From: Talpa occidentalis
Lineage: Eukaryota > Chordata > Mammalia > Eulipotyphla > Talpidae
Assembly: GCF_014898055.3 (NCBI RefSeq)
Contig: NW_023601212.1
Coordinates: forward strand, 44,442,329-44,506,328
Direction: 5' to 3'
Length of the DNA stretch: 64,000 bases
Shown: positions 10,366-22,413 of the stretch, one piece after another
Layout of the letters: every line of letters begins with the position of its first letter
How positions within the stretch are numbered: the stretch's first letter is position 1
Translations under genes and position numbers: made by a program
The notes under the pieces: generated by a model
The model's input: only the letters and a program-made list of their open reading frames with translations
Database searches by the model: none
What the model was told of the DNA's origin: nothing

Positions 10366-11300
10366 GAGGAGAGTCTTAGTCACAGTAGTGATCATTCCTT
10401 GCAGACTGACAAACATGGGGCAATTATATGCTCTGGTGCTCCAGGACTGGGACAGGGGGCCTCAGGGAAGTATTGAACAAAGTGGACACGTAGACCACTG
10501 GAGTAGAACTCAGTGCCCAGAAATAAGATTATACATTAACAGACACTTAACCTACAATAAAGAAATGAGGTGTATACACTGGAACAAAGAGAATTTCTTC
10601 AATAAATGGTAACGGGAAAACTGGACAGCCCAAAGCTAAAGAATGAAATTCTACCACTGTCTCACATCATACATGAAAATCAACTCTTAATGGATCAAAG
10701 ACTTATATGTAAGATCTGAAACCATAATAGAAGAAATAATATGTGCCCTGTGGCCCAGCAGTTTTACTCTTAGGAATCTACCCAAAGAACATTAAAAAAA
10801 AACACACACACTAAATTAAAAGAAAACCTGCACTCCTATGTTTATTGTAGGATACTTAAAAAAAATATTTAGTAGCCAAGATATGGACACATCAAAGTCC
10901 CAAAACATGGATGTACATATATGGCATGTACTCAGTGATTTAAAAAGATAGAATCATGATGTTTGTGACCATGTGGATATATCTGGAAGGGATTACAAAA
11001 AGGGAAATAAGCCAGAAGGAGAAATATATATACGAGGTGGTTTTACTTATATGTGGAATATAGAAATACACATAGAAAGTCAAAGAAACTCTTAAAAAGC
11101 TGACCATAGATCTGAGCGTTTAAGAAGGGAGAAGAAGCAGTAAGTGTGAAAACAGGAGGGGGAAGAGGACATTAAACCATGAGTGAGGCTCCCAGAAGAG
11201 GGATGTGGTAGGCTAGGTGCAAAGGGAAGTGTGGGATCTAAGAGAGGATTCCTGGGGCTTAAGTGGTGAGTATGGAGAGGTAGCATGCAATTTTTGAGAG
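10366..11300 (+). mobile_element. Old L1, ORF2 C-terminus and 3' UTR
   Basis: Plus-strand homology to the ORF2 C-terminal region includes an AATGGTAACGGGAAAACTGG block, ATGGATCAAAGACTTA and GAAGGGATTACAAAAAGGGAAATAAG. It is followed by a degenerate 3' UTR. There are many stops and large gaps, so it is ancient. Confidence 0.75.
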
Positions 11301-11719
11301 GTAAACATATATCCCTTAGAATATACTGTGATATAAATCAATATTAAATCAATAAATAAAACAAATGCTTTTACATAAATAAGGGAATAAAAATTTTACA
11401 ATAAGATAAAAATTAATTCACCATTAAATATATGTCCACCATTTGCTATATGCACTTGTGTCTAAATTCTATATACTTTTAATTACATGTTAATTCATGC
11501 ATTCGTTGTTTTTGTTTCTAACCTCTCCAACTTTCTGTTATTCCTTTCAACATAAAATATATTATATGAGTCTATTGTGTACATATATCTGTGAATGTTT
11601 ATATAAAATAAAACATGTTACAAATAAATACACAAACATACATACAAAAACTTTAACTATAAACATTTATTTTGTATTCAACAAAATATGTCCACATATA
11701 TTATTTCTTGTTGGCAACA

Positions 11720-13100
11720 TTCATCTAAAGTGATATTTCTTATCCCACATTACCTTAATAGATAAGGAAACTGAGGTTCTGGTAGAATACATTTCTACGA
11801 ATTCACAAAATAACAATAAACCTTACCACATACTTTCTTGAATTTGACACAAATAGAAAAATATAACAGGTACTAAAGCTTTGTATGGTTCTTTATAGTC
11901 ATCAAAAAGTGCATTGTAAGTATGTACAATATAGAGTTTGTGTTTACTCTAATAAATACTTAAAAGGAAAAGTTTTAAGATGCCTGGATCAGTGTAAGAT
12001 TCACAGTACAGGTAACTGATACAAAGTGAAAAATGGTGAGAGCTATTCTTCTATTTGAGAACAAAGGGAAATATCAGATGTGAAATAGGAATCACAGAAA
12101 TAAATGAAAGAAATTCACATTTGATACTAATTTTTTTCTGTAAAAATAAAAGGTGGCCTGATATTAACTCACTTACATGTAGGATATCCTGGCAGTAGCA
12201 GCTAGATGATACTACAGTCACAGTGAATAGAAATGAGGAAAGTTATAATAATCTGTACTGGTTTGGGGTTTTTTTTGGCAATTGTTGTTATATTAGTTTC
12301 AGACAACAGTATTTAAAAATTCTATGCAGCTAATCTCCAGGTAACTAGAAGAGGTGGTGTTTTCGTAGGAAAATGTTAACCCTGATTGCATTCCCAGACA
12401 GGAATTAAGTTCTCCCATAGTCATCCTTCCATCACAAAAGAGGATATAATTCGATATATAATGGAGTTATATGAAGTATGATAATATAATAGCCTCAAAT
12501 CACTAGCCTATTCCTCATAAAAAAAGGAGGGGAGTTGTTTCTCTTATGAGCTAAGAAAGCAGTCCTAGCTTTAGCAGCATTGGAAGATTTCAGACAGAGA
12601 CATGACAATAACTCAATAACATCTTTTTTTTTCAATTCCCATCACTTTTACCCCCCTTACTCACAGACATGAATCTTCAATATTTGAAGAAGTAGATTTA
12701 CTGCATGAAATGGGAACATTTTGCATTGTCATATATGGATTATTTTTTTTCATCATATTGAAGGTTATTTGAGATCCTAAGGTTCTAGTAAGTCGACATA
12801 ATTAGTAAAGTATGTCTCTCGGTAAAGACTAGTATGTGTGATAATCATGTTCACTTGGACTAGGAAAGCTTTGCATATGCTGAGCTGAAGGAGAACAGGA
12901 TAATAAGGAGGAGAATAAATCCTAGTGCACTATGCAGCCCATGTCTGTTAGTGCCCTTGTTGTCAGGACGGTGGTTAATGTAAAGGGATGACACACTCAA
13001 AACTGAAAAGCTTTGTTACTGTACTGCCTCTGTTATAAAATTATTAACCTCCTTGGTCATCAGGTGTAGTTTGGTTGCCATAGAAGTATCAGAACTTGAT
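11720..13100. other. Right arm of the inverted OR-flank duplication
   Basis: It matches about 440-2,020 in inverted orientation (see that entry). The homology is broken at 13,123 by L1 insertion. The OR gene to which this arm belonged is plausibly the pseudogene at 24,823-25,716, now separated by two L1s. No gene is present in the arm itself. Confidence 0.7.
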
Positions 13101-14464
13101 GACTTTAAAATACATTTCTAGGAGGGGTGGAGCAACATGACAGCGAGGAGATGCTGCAAGTAAGATCTCCCATTAAAAAAAGTTAATAGGGAGGAAAAGC
13201 GGCAGGTCCCAGTGAGAACTGGGACACGGAAGATAAACAGATGACTCCAGCAAACTACCCGAAGAAGAAAGTTGCCATAAAAGAGGACTAGAAGGGAGGA
13301 AAGCACAGAACCCTGCTCCCCTGCCCCACCCACAGAGTCGGCACTCTCCGACCAACAGAGAGGAGGTAAAAAACAAACTAAAACGACCAACAAGAACAAA
13401 CTAGGCATCAAGCGGGACTGTGAGTGAAAAGGAACTATTTCAGCCACCACACCCCGTGAACGGGAGCTGTGGAGACCCCCGCAGGATTTGCCATGACGGT
13501 GAGTGAAAGGCTCTGGAGATCTGCACACAGCCCCAGGCCAGCTGGTAAGCTTGCGCTGAAAAGCATCGCACTTGGTGCTCTTGAAAATCAAACGTGGATG
13601 GGGATCGCGGCTGCCCAGGTCCCTGCGCCTGCGACCTAGGCTTGCGGGGAGACATGCAGAGGCCCTCACTGAGGTGAAAGTCCCTCACTGAGTAAGCAGG
13701 AACCAGGCGCCCAGGCACGGGAGTGGGGTGCAAAAGGCGCCATTCCTGTGCCACTGAACTGGGCTACAGCCCACGTCCTGGACATGAGGGCTTTGGAACT
13801 GAGACCCGGGGCATGAAATTCGGGGTGTGGGTTCTCCACGACGGTGGGGCACAAGGCAGACACAGCACCCCAAAGCCGTTGAGGTTTTCCTTACCATTCC
13901 CACTCTGTTCCCTGCCACAGAGTGAAAAACACAGCTCCCCAAGGGCTCTAGGAGAGATCTCTGGCGCCACCTAGCGACCAGAAAAAAAGTCACTAACACC
14001 TTTCTTCGAAAAGACCACTTGACGTGCAGAAGGCGGAGCCCATGGCCACCTGGGAAGTTAGCCCACCCCAGGCCCCTTCATACCAGCAGTCCGAGCCCAC
14101 AAGGGGAGCGGGCACCCACGCCCAGGGCAGACCGGGTGCGCAGAAGAGTGTGCCCAAGACTGGACATGCAGGGAGTGCGTCCCACATTTTAGAACAGGGA
14201 CATTTCTTCAGTAAAGACTGCCTGCAGAAGGCTCCCTCAGGAGCCAGAGGTGAACGGGGAAGCTCGCCCACGCTAGGCCCCGTCTGGCCCGCAGTCCAAA
14301 CCCAGAGGGGGAACGGGAACCCACCGCCGGGGCAAACCAATCACACAGGGGAGTGTGTCCCCACATTGGCATTTTAGAACAGGGACCCTTCATCAGCAAA
14401 GAATGCTTGACACCGACAGATGGCTCCTGGAGAAGCCAGAGGGGAGTGGAGAAGCTCACCCAAG

Positions 14465-15490
14465 ATGCCGGCCGGTTCCAGCAACACAGTAGCCCAATGC
14501 ATATGACAAATTAGAAAACAGACAGTAGGGAGTAGAAGAACCACACGCAACCTAACAACCCCTCAGGAAAAAAGCACAACACAAAAACAATAACCACCTC
14601 CCAGATTGCAACGACAGTAACGTGGAAGAACTTCTGAGCCTTCCAGAAAGAGAATTTATAATTGCCATGATTAAAAAACTGACAGAAGTCAAAAAGGAAA
14701 AAAATGATATGAGAAAAATAATCAACAATCAGAAGAAGGAAATTTAGGCCCTAAAGAGGAAGCAAAAGAAACGCAGGAGATCAAAGAATTAATGGAGGAA
14801 CTAAAGAACTCTGGGAAAAGCAATGAAAGCAAAATAGATGAAATGCCAGAACGAATAAGTACTCTTGAAGACACAGAAATAAAAAGAAACAAAACAGAAA
14901 AGGAAAGAGAAGTACGAAGGAAAAAGAACGAAGAAAGACTTCGGGAACTATCTGACTCCATGAGGAAAGGAAATATAAGATTTATAGGAATTCCAGAAGG
15001 AGAGGAGAGAGATGTAGGAACAGAGAAAATATTCAAGGAGATAATTGAAGAGAACTTCCCAAATGTGAAGAAGGAGCTGAAAATTGATATACAAGAAGCA
15101 AGAAGAACACCAAACTTCCACGACAAAAGGAAAAATACAGCAAGGCACATAATAATAAAGCTCACAAGAATCCAGGACAAGGGAAAAATAATGAAGCTGA
15201 AAAGAGGGAAGAAACAGATAACATTCAAAGGAAAACCAATCAGGCTGACATCAGACTTCTCTGAAGAAACACTACGGGCAAGGAGAGAGTGGAGGGACAT
15301 AGTCAACAGACTCCAAGAAAACAGATGCCAACCTAGAATTCTCTATCCCGCAAAGCTCTGCTTCCTCTATGAAGAAAGAATAAGGACCTTCCCAAACAAA
15401 CAGAAACTTTGGAATTTCATTACGACTAAACCCCCACTCCAAAAAATCCTACAAGGAATCCTAAAGCCAGAACCTCAGAGGGACGAATAA
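14465..15490 (+). pseudogene. L1 ORF1 (RNA-binding chaperone), disrupted
   Basis: ORF1p is the trimeric nucleic-acid chaperone of the L1 ribonucleoprotein. The reading starts at ATG 14,465 and hits an in-frame stop after about 13 codons. A frame is open from 14,792 to 15,490 (232 codons). Visible parts are a lysine/glutamate-rich coiled coil (EKEREVRRKK region), then the RRM-type core with FIGIPEGEERD, then the C-terminal domain with PRILYPAKLCF. One frame change and one early stop separate it from a full ORF of about 341 codons. Confidence 0.85.
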
Positions 15491-15563
15491 CATCGAAGAA
15501 GGCCAAAAAAAAAAAAGGTTATTAAAAGAATAATTAAAAAAAATCAAAGGAAAGACAAACACA

Positions 15564-15892
15564 ATGGCAAATACAGATGCTAACATATCAATATTAACTC
15601 TAAATGTAAATGGACTAAACTCTTCAATAAAAAGACACAGAGTTGCAGCCTGGATTACAAAACAATACCCAAACTTTTGCTGTCTCCAGGAAACACATTT
15701 AACAACAAAAGATAAAAATAGGCTCAAAGTTAAAGGATGGAAAACAATCCTACAAGCAAATGGACCAAAAAAGAAAACAGGAACAGCTATACTTATATCA
15801 GATAAAACAGATTTCAAACTCAAAAAGATAAAAAGAGACCCCAATGGTCACTACATTATGATCAAGGGGACAATACTTCAAGAAGAAATAAC
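15564..15892 (+). pseudogene. L1 ORF2 N-terminus (endonuclease start), truncated
   Basis: It opens with MANTDANISILTLNVNGLNS, the typical start of the L1 apurinic-like endonuclease, and continues through the CLQETHL motif, which bears the catalytic glutamate. It ends at the inversion junction near codon 109. ORF2p is normally about 1,275 residues, so reverse transcriptase is absent here. Confidence 0.9.
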
Positions 15893-16484
15893 ACCCTCGC
15901 CAACATTTGTTGTTGCTAGTTTTTTTTAAAATGTGCCATTCTCACTGGTGTAAGATGGTATCTCATGGTAGTTTTGATTTGCATTTCCCTGATTACAAGT
16001 GATGTTGAACATTTTTTCATATGCCTGTTGGCCATTTGCATTTCCTCTTCAGAGAAGTTTCTTTTTAGCTCTTCTGCCCATTTTTTGACTGGATTATTTT
16101 CTTTGTGTTGAGTCTCATCAGCTCTTTGCAGATTTTTGTGATCAGTCCTTTATCATTAGTGTTGGGTGCAAAACTGTTCTCCCAGTTGGTGGGGTTTCTC
16201 TTTGTTTTTGTTATTGTCTCCTTTGCTGTGCAGAAGCTCTTTAATTTGATGTAGTCCCAACTGTTGATCTTTGCCTTCACTACCACTGCTTTGGGTGATG
16301 TGTCTGTAAAGATGTCTTTGATGTGCATATCACGTAGTGTTTTGCCTATATTTCCTTCTATGTATTTTTTGGTTTCAGGTCTTATGTCTAGTTCTTTAAT
16401 CCATTTTGAGTTGATTTTTGTGTATGGTTTGAGGTAGTGGTCAAGCTTCATTCTTTTGCATGTAGCAACCCAGTTTTCCCAGCG

Positions 16485-17103
16485 CAGTGGTACTATCTCT
16501 TTAAACTCAAAGTAACATCTTGGTTGGAGCCAGGAAAAAGAATTGAGGACAGTGGAGAAAGGAGTCCCCTTAGAATGGGATATACAAACATTCAATGTTT
16601 TAGCTGAATAATTTTGGGAAAGATCTAATAGGATAGAGATGGAATCTTATCTGATTTGATTGCACATCTCCTGGCAGGATTCCGTCACTCAACTTAAAAG
16701 AAAGTGCAGAAAGTGTATGAGTGTAGTGAAAATGGGAAGAACCCACAATAGATGGAAATTATGATTGTGAGCAAAAGTGGAACAGACGTCAGTGAACATT
16801 CATAGTTTGAGACACACAAAAGGACTCAAAATGGTGAGAACACTCATGAAGGTAGTAAGCATGGAAAAGATTCCTCACTCTGCAAAAGAAAACCTCCATT
16901 GGGAAAGTCTTCATCTACTTTATTAAATAACTTAAAAAAAACTTCATCTGCTTTATTAAATAACTTCTAAAAATACACACTGGAGGAAGCCCATTAATAT
17001 ATAGAATGTGGAAAATACTTTAGTAGTACATCATATTTCAGGTTCACAATCAAATTCATACTTGAATAAACCCTTACAAGTGTAAGGAATGCAGGAAAGG
17101 CTT
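16485..17103 (+). pseudogene. C2H2 (KRAB-type) zinc-finger gene relic
   Basis: Degenerate zinc-finger modules are readable on the plus strand in shifting frames. These are YECSENGK near 16,713, ECGKYFSSTSYF near 17,005-17,040 and YKCKECRKGF at about 17,074-17,103. The last has both cysteines of a finger and the invariant phenylalanine. The linker and histidine spacing between the last two modules is partly preserved (IHT near 17,058). Stops and frameshifts are frequent. The relic ends where a 20-T run begins at 17,102. 16,485-16,690 is unassigned and could be upstream exon or intron. C2H2 proteins of this type are DNA-binding nuclear repressors. Confidence 0.75.
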
Positions 17104-17346
17104 TTTTTTTTTTTTTTTTTTGTGTTTCAGTAGCCTCAAAATTACTATTCCCTTTCTTTTTTTTTTTTTTTTAAATATTAAATTTTATTTTTATGTTCCC
17201 CCATACAATTGCAAACGCCCCATTCTGACCCAAATCCTTCCCCTCCCGCCCCCCACCCCCCAAAAAGTGTCTCTGGTTCATAGTTTTTTGTTGATTTTGA
17301 TTTTCACTTTCTTATATTCATTTTCCTGGTCCCTTATTTAAGTTTT

Positions 17347-20300
17347 CTAGATTCCTGCTATGAGTGAGACCATCCGGTATTTTTCTTTTTCTTTTTGGCT
17401 TATTTCGCTGAGCATGATCCCTTCCAGTGCCATCCATGTTGCTGCAAATTGCATGTGTTTATCTTTTTTGAATGCTGAGTAATATTCCATGGTATATATG
17501 TACCACATCTTCTTGATCCAGTCATCTATTTTTGGGCATTTGGGTTGTTTCCAAAGCTTAGCTATTGTAAACAGTGCTGCTATAAACATAGGAGTGCAGG
17601 TGCTCTTTGGAATTGATGTTTCTGTGTCCTTTGGGTAAATACCTAGGAGTGGAATTGCTGGATCATATGGAAGCTCTATGTTTAGTAGGTCCAGAAATCT
17701 CCACACAGCTCTCCATAGTGGTTGGACCAGTTTGCACTCCCACCAACAGTGCACAAGAGTTCCTTTTTCTCCACATCCTCGCCAACATTTGTTGTTGCTA
17801 GTTTTTTTAATATGTGCCATTCTCACTGGTGTGAGATGGTATCTCATGGTAGTTTTGATTTGCATTTCCCTGATTACAAGTGATGTTGAACATTTTTTCA
17901 TATGTCTGTTGGCCATTTGCATTTCCTCTTCAGAGAAGTTTCTTTTTAGCTCTTCTGCCCATTTTTTGACTGGATTATTTTCTTTGTTGTTGCTGAGTCT
18001 CATCAGCTCTTTGCAGATTTTTGTGATCAGTCCTTTATCATTAGTGTTGGGTGCAAAAATGTTCTCCCAGTTGGTGGGGTTTCTCTTTGTTTTTGTTATT
18101 GTCTCTTTTGCTGTGCAGAAGCTCTTTAATTTGATGTAGTCCCAGCTGTTGATCTTTCTCTTCACTATCACTGCTTTGGGTGATGTGTCTGTAAAGATGT
18201 CTTTGATGTGCAAATCCCGTAGTGTTTCGCCTATATTTCCTTCTATGTATTTTATGGTTTCAGGTCTTATGTCTAGTTCTTTAATCCATTTTGAGTTGAT
18301 TTTTGTGTATGGTGTGAGGTAGTGGTCAAGCTTCATTCTTTTGCATGTAGCGACCCAGTTTTCCCAGCACCATTTATTGAACAAACTTTCTTTGCTCCAA
18401 TGCATAGTCTTCGCTCCTTTGTCAAAGATTAGTTGACCATAAATCTGTGGGTTTATTTCTGGATTTTCTATTCGATTCCATTGGTCTGTATGTCTGTTCT
18501 TGTTCCAATACCATGCGGTTTTGATGATTATGGCTTTGTAGTATAGTTTGAAGTCTGGGAGTGTGATGCCTCCATTTCCTTCTTTTTTTTTCAGTAGAGC
18601 TTTGGCTATTCGGGGTTTTTGGTGATTCCATATGAATTTCATCAATAATTGTTCTATTTCTTTGAAGAATGCCATTGAGATTTTGATTGGAATAGCATTG
18701 AATCTGTATATTGCTTTTGGTAGGATGGCCATTTTAATAATGTTTATTCTTCCAATCCATGAGCAGGGGATGTCTTTCCATTTCTTTTTGTCTTCTTCTA
18801 TTTCTTTTAACAGTGCTTTATAATTTTCTTTGTATAGGTCCTTTACCTCTTTTGTTAGATTTATTCCCAAATATTTGATTTTTTTTGTTTCGATAATAAA
18901 AGGGGTGGTTTTTTTGATTTCTTCTTCTTCAGATTTATTGTTTGTGTATAGGAAGGCTACTGACTTTTGCGTGTTGATTTTGTATCCTGCCACTTTACTG
19001 AATTGATTGATGAGTTGAATTAGTTTTTCTGTGGAGATTTTGGGGTTCTCTATGTATATTATCATATCATCTGCAAATAGAGATAGTTTGACTTCTTCTT
19101 TTCCTATTTGGATTCCTTGTATGTCTTTCTCTTGTCTTATTGCTCTGGCTAGGACTTCCAGTATTATATTGAAAAGCAGTGGTGAGAGTGGACATCCTTG
19201 TCTTGTTCCAGATCTTAATGGAATTGCTTTCAGCTTTTCACCATTGAGAATGATACTGGCTGTTGGCTTGTCATAGATGGCCTTTATGATGTTGAGGTAT
19301 GTTCCTTGTATCCCAAGAATTTCAAGGGTTTTTATCATGAATGGGTGTTGCACTTTGTCGAAAGCTTTCTCAGCATCTATTGATATTATCATATGGTTTT
19401 TATGTTTCTTTTTGTTGATGTGTTGGATGACGTTGATTGATTTTCGGATGTTAAACCATCCTTGTGCCCCTGGAATGAATCCAACTTGGTCGTGGTGAAT
19501 TATCTTATGGATACATTGTTGGATTCTGATAGCTAAAATTTTATTGAGGATTTTTGCATCAGTGTTCATTAGGGAGATTGGCCTATAGTTTTCCTTTTTT
19601 TGTGTTGTCCTTATTCGGTTTTGGTATTAGTGTAATATTGGCTTCATAGAACGTGTTTGGTATTGTCCCTTCCTTCTCAATTTTTTGGAAGAGTTTGTGA
19701 AGGATAGGCACTAATTCGTCTCTGAATGTTTGGTAGAATTCATTTGTAAATCCATCAGGTCCTGGGCTTTTGTTTTTGGGGAGGTTTTTAATTACCATTT
19801 CAATTTCGCTGCTTGTAATTGGTCTGTTTAGGTGTTCTATTTCTTCTATTCTAGCTTTGGGTGATTGTAGAGTTGTAGGAATTTGTCCATCTCCTCTAGA
19901 TTGTTGAACTTGTTTCCATATAACTGTTCATAGTAGTTACTGATTATTCTTTTGATTTCTGCTGTGTCCGTTGTGATTTCTCCTCTTTCATTTATGATTC
20001 TGTGTATTTGTGCTTTCTCCCTTTTTTCCTTTGTGAGCCTGGCTAGGGTTTGTCTATTTTATTTATTTTTTCAAAGAACCAGCTCTTGGTTTCATTGATC
20101 TTTTGGATTGTTTTTTTAGTTTCAATTTCATTTATTTCTGCTTTGGTTTTTATTATTTCTTTCTTCTACTGGTTCTGGGGTTTTTTTGTTGTTCTTTTTC
20201 TAGATCTTTGAGCTTCGAGATTAGGTTGTTTCTTTGAGTTCTTTCTTGTTTTTTGATGTGAGCTTCTATTGCTATATATTTTCCTCTTATTACTGCTTTT

Positions 20301-21163
20301 GCTGCATCCCATACATTTAGGATATTGGTGTCCTCCTTGTCATTCAATTCAAAGAATTTTTTAATTTCTTCTTTGATCTCCTCGTTAGTCCAGTGGTCTT
20401 CCAGTAGTGTGGCTTTTAATCTCCATGAGGTAGGATAGTTCCTTGCCTTCTTTTTATGATTTATTTCTAGTTTGATGCCTTCGTGGTCAGAAAAGATGGT
20501 TGGTATGATTTCAATCTTGGTGTATCTGTTGATGTTTGTCTTGTGCCCCAGTATGTGATCGATCCTGGAGAATGATCCGTGTGCGCTTGAGAAAAATGTG
20601 TACTCCGTTTTTTGGGGTTTAGTGTTCTATAGATGTCTGTTAAGCCCAAATGCTCTAGGTCCTTATTTAGAGCTTTAGTTTCTTTACTTATTTTTGTCTT
20701 GTTGATCTATCCATTGTTGATAGTGGTGTGTTGAAGTCTCCCACTATGTATGTTTTTCTCTGATGTCTGTTTTCAGAGAGGACAACAGTTGTCTGATATA
20801 TTTTGGTGCTCTTTCGTTTGGTGAGTATATGTTAATGAGTGTTATTTCTTCTTGAAGTATTGTCCCCTTAATCATAATGTAGTGACCATTGGGGTCTCTT
20901 TTTTTTTTTGAGTTTGAAGTCTGTTTTATCTGATATAAGTATAGCTGTTCCTGCTTTCTTTTTTGGCCCATTTGCTTGTAGGATTGTTTTCCATCCTTTG
21001 ACTTTGAGCCTATTTTTATCTTTGTAGCTAAATGTGTTTCCTGGAGACAGCAAAAGGTTGGGTTTGTTTCTTAATCCAGGCTGCAACTCTGTGTCTTTTA
21101 TTGAAGAGTTTAGTCCATTTACATTTAGAGTTAATATTGATATGTAGCATCTGTATTTGCCAT
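17347..21163 (-). pseudogene. L1 ORF2 (endonuclease/reverse transcriptase), frameshifted 5' part
   Basis: ORF2p nicks target DNA and reverse-transcribes L1 RNA in place. The reading starts at ATG 21,163 and ends at the stop 17,347-17,349, about 1,272 codons as expected. The endonuclease and linker region is broken into pieces by several frameshifts and stops (for example near 20,870, 20,650, 20,150 and 19,580). From 19,569 to the end 740 codons are open. This part contains the RT palm motif FADD (about residue 170 of the open segment), [10 protein letters not shown] and the C-terminal cysteine motif [18 protein letters not shown]. Several frame breaks lie in short homopolymers, so some could be sequencing error. 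Confidence 0.92.
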
Positions 21164-21237
21164 TTTTTTGTCTTTCCTTTGATTTTATTTATTTATTCTT
21201 TTAATAACTTTTTTTTTTTTTTGGTCTTCTTTCGTTG

Positions 21238-22413
21238 TTATTCGTCCCTCTGAGGTTCTGGCTTTAGGATTCCTTGTAGTATTTTTTGAGTGGGGGTTTA
21301 GTCGCAATGAAATTCCGGAGTTTCTCTTTGTCTGGGAAGGTCCATATTCTTCTTCATGGAGGAAAGAGAGCTTTGCGCGGATAGAGTATTCTTGGTTGGC
21401 ATCTGTTTTCTTGGAGTCTGTTGACTATGTCCTCCACTCTCTCCTTGCCCGTCAGTGTTTCTTCAGAGAAGTCTGATGTCAGNNNNNNNNNNNNNNNNNN
21501 NNNNNNNNNNNNNNNNNNNNNNNNNNNNNNNNNNNNNNNNNNNNNNNNNNNNNNNNNNNNNNNNNNNNNNNNNNNNNNNNNNGAAGTCTGATGTCAGCCT
21601 GATTGGCTTTCCTTGAATGTTATCTGTTTCTTCCCTCTTGCAGCTTCATTATTTTTTCCTTGTCTGGATTCTTGGGAGCTTTACTATTTGTGTCTTGCTG
21701 TATTTTTCCTTTCGTCGTGGAAGTTTGGTGTTCTTCTTGCTTCTTGTATATCAATTTTCAGCTCCTTCTTCACATTGGGAAGTTCTCTTCAATTATCTCT
21801 TTGAATATTTTCTCTGTTCCTACATCTCTCTCCTCTCCTTCTGGTATTCCTATAACTCTTATATTTCCTTTCCTCATGGAGTCAGATAGTTCCCGAATTC
21901 TTTCTTCGTTCTTTTCCTTCGTACTTCTCTTTCCTTTTCTGTTTTGGTTCTTTTTATTTCTGTGTCTTCAAGAGTACTTATTCGTTCTTCCATTTCATCT
22001 ATTCTGCTTTCATTGCTTTTTCCAGAGTTCTTTAGTTCCTCCATTAATTCTTTGATCTCCTGCATTTCTTTTACTTCCCTCTTTAGGGACTCAATTTCAT
22101 TCTTCTGACCATTGTTTTCCCTCTTTAGGGACTCAATTGCATTCTTCTGATCGTTGATTATTTTTCCCTTATCATTGTTTTCCTTTATGACTTCTGTCAG
22201 TTTTTTAATCACGGCAATTTTAAATTCTCTTTCTGGAAGGCTCAGAAGTTCTTCCAAGTTACTGTCGTTGCAATCTGGGGGCTGGTTTTCTTTTTGTGGT
22301 GTGCTTTTTCCCTGGGGAGTTGCTAGGTTTCGTGTGGTTCTTCTACTCCCTACTATCTGTTTTCTAATTTGCCGTATGTGTTGGGACACTGTGTTGTTGG
22401 GACTGGCCGGCAT
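21238..22413 (-). pseudogene. L1 ORF1, frameshifted and containing the N gap
   Basis: A probable start at 22,411-22,413 (MPASPNN) lies inside a longer open frame from 22,458. The coiled coil with repeated ESLKRE heptad-like units (two near-identical copies of an 11-12 codon block, about 22,080-22,145) runs open to 21,874. The RRM-like domain follows in another frame. The C-terminal end reaches the stop at 21,238-21,240. The N gap interrupts the C-terminal domain. Confidence 0.87.
21483..21582. other. Assembly gap (100 N) with duplicated edges
   Basis: There are exactly 100 Ns. The 15 bases before the gap, GAAGTCTGATGTCAG (21,468-21,482), are repeated immediately after it (21,583-21,597). Intact L1s nearby (15,240-15,262 and 43,320-43,345) have this sequence once, without extra DNA. 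Confidence 0.97.

Larger units (their letters stand above)
13123..16484 (+). mobile_element. Young L1, chimeric: 5' half (+) fused to an ORF2 segment (-)
   Basis: 13,123-14,464 is a CpG-bearing L1 5' UTR, 14,465-15,490 is ORF1, and 15,564-about 15,892 is the start of ORF2. At 15,892/15,893 the sequence switches to minus-strand L1, an ORF2 C-terminal segment (15,893-16,484) equivalent to 17,770-18,368 of the neighbouring L1. The element has no 3' UTR or poly(A), so it is not a normal insertion product. It is more than about 90% similar by eye to the L1 at 17,157-23,842. Confidence 0.88.

Noticed and set aside
13118..14459. Several overlapping ORFs of 80-183 codons on both strands
   Set aside because: They fall entirely in the CpG-rich L1 5' UTR, where stops are rare by composition. 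The same shadows occur in the other L1 5' UTRs (22,369-23,943).
17607..19498. Plus-strand ORFs (64-153 codons) opposite L1 ORF2
   Set aside because: Antisense shadows of the 740-codon RT reading. The same shadows recur at 38,578-40,416.
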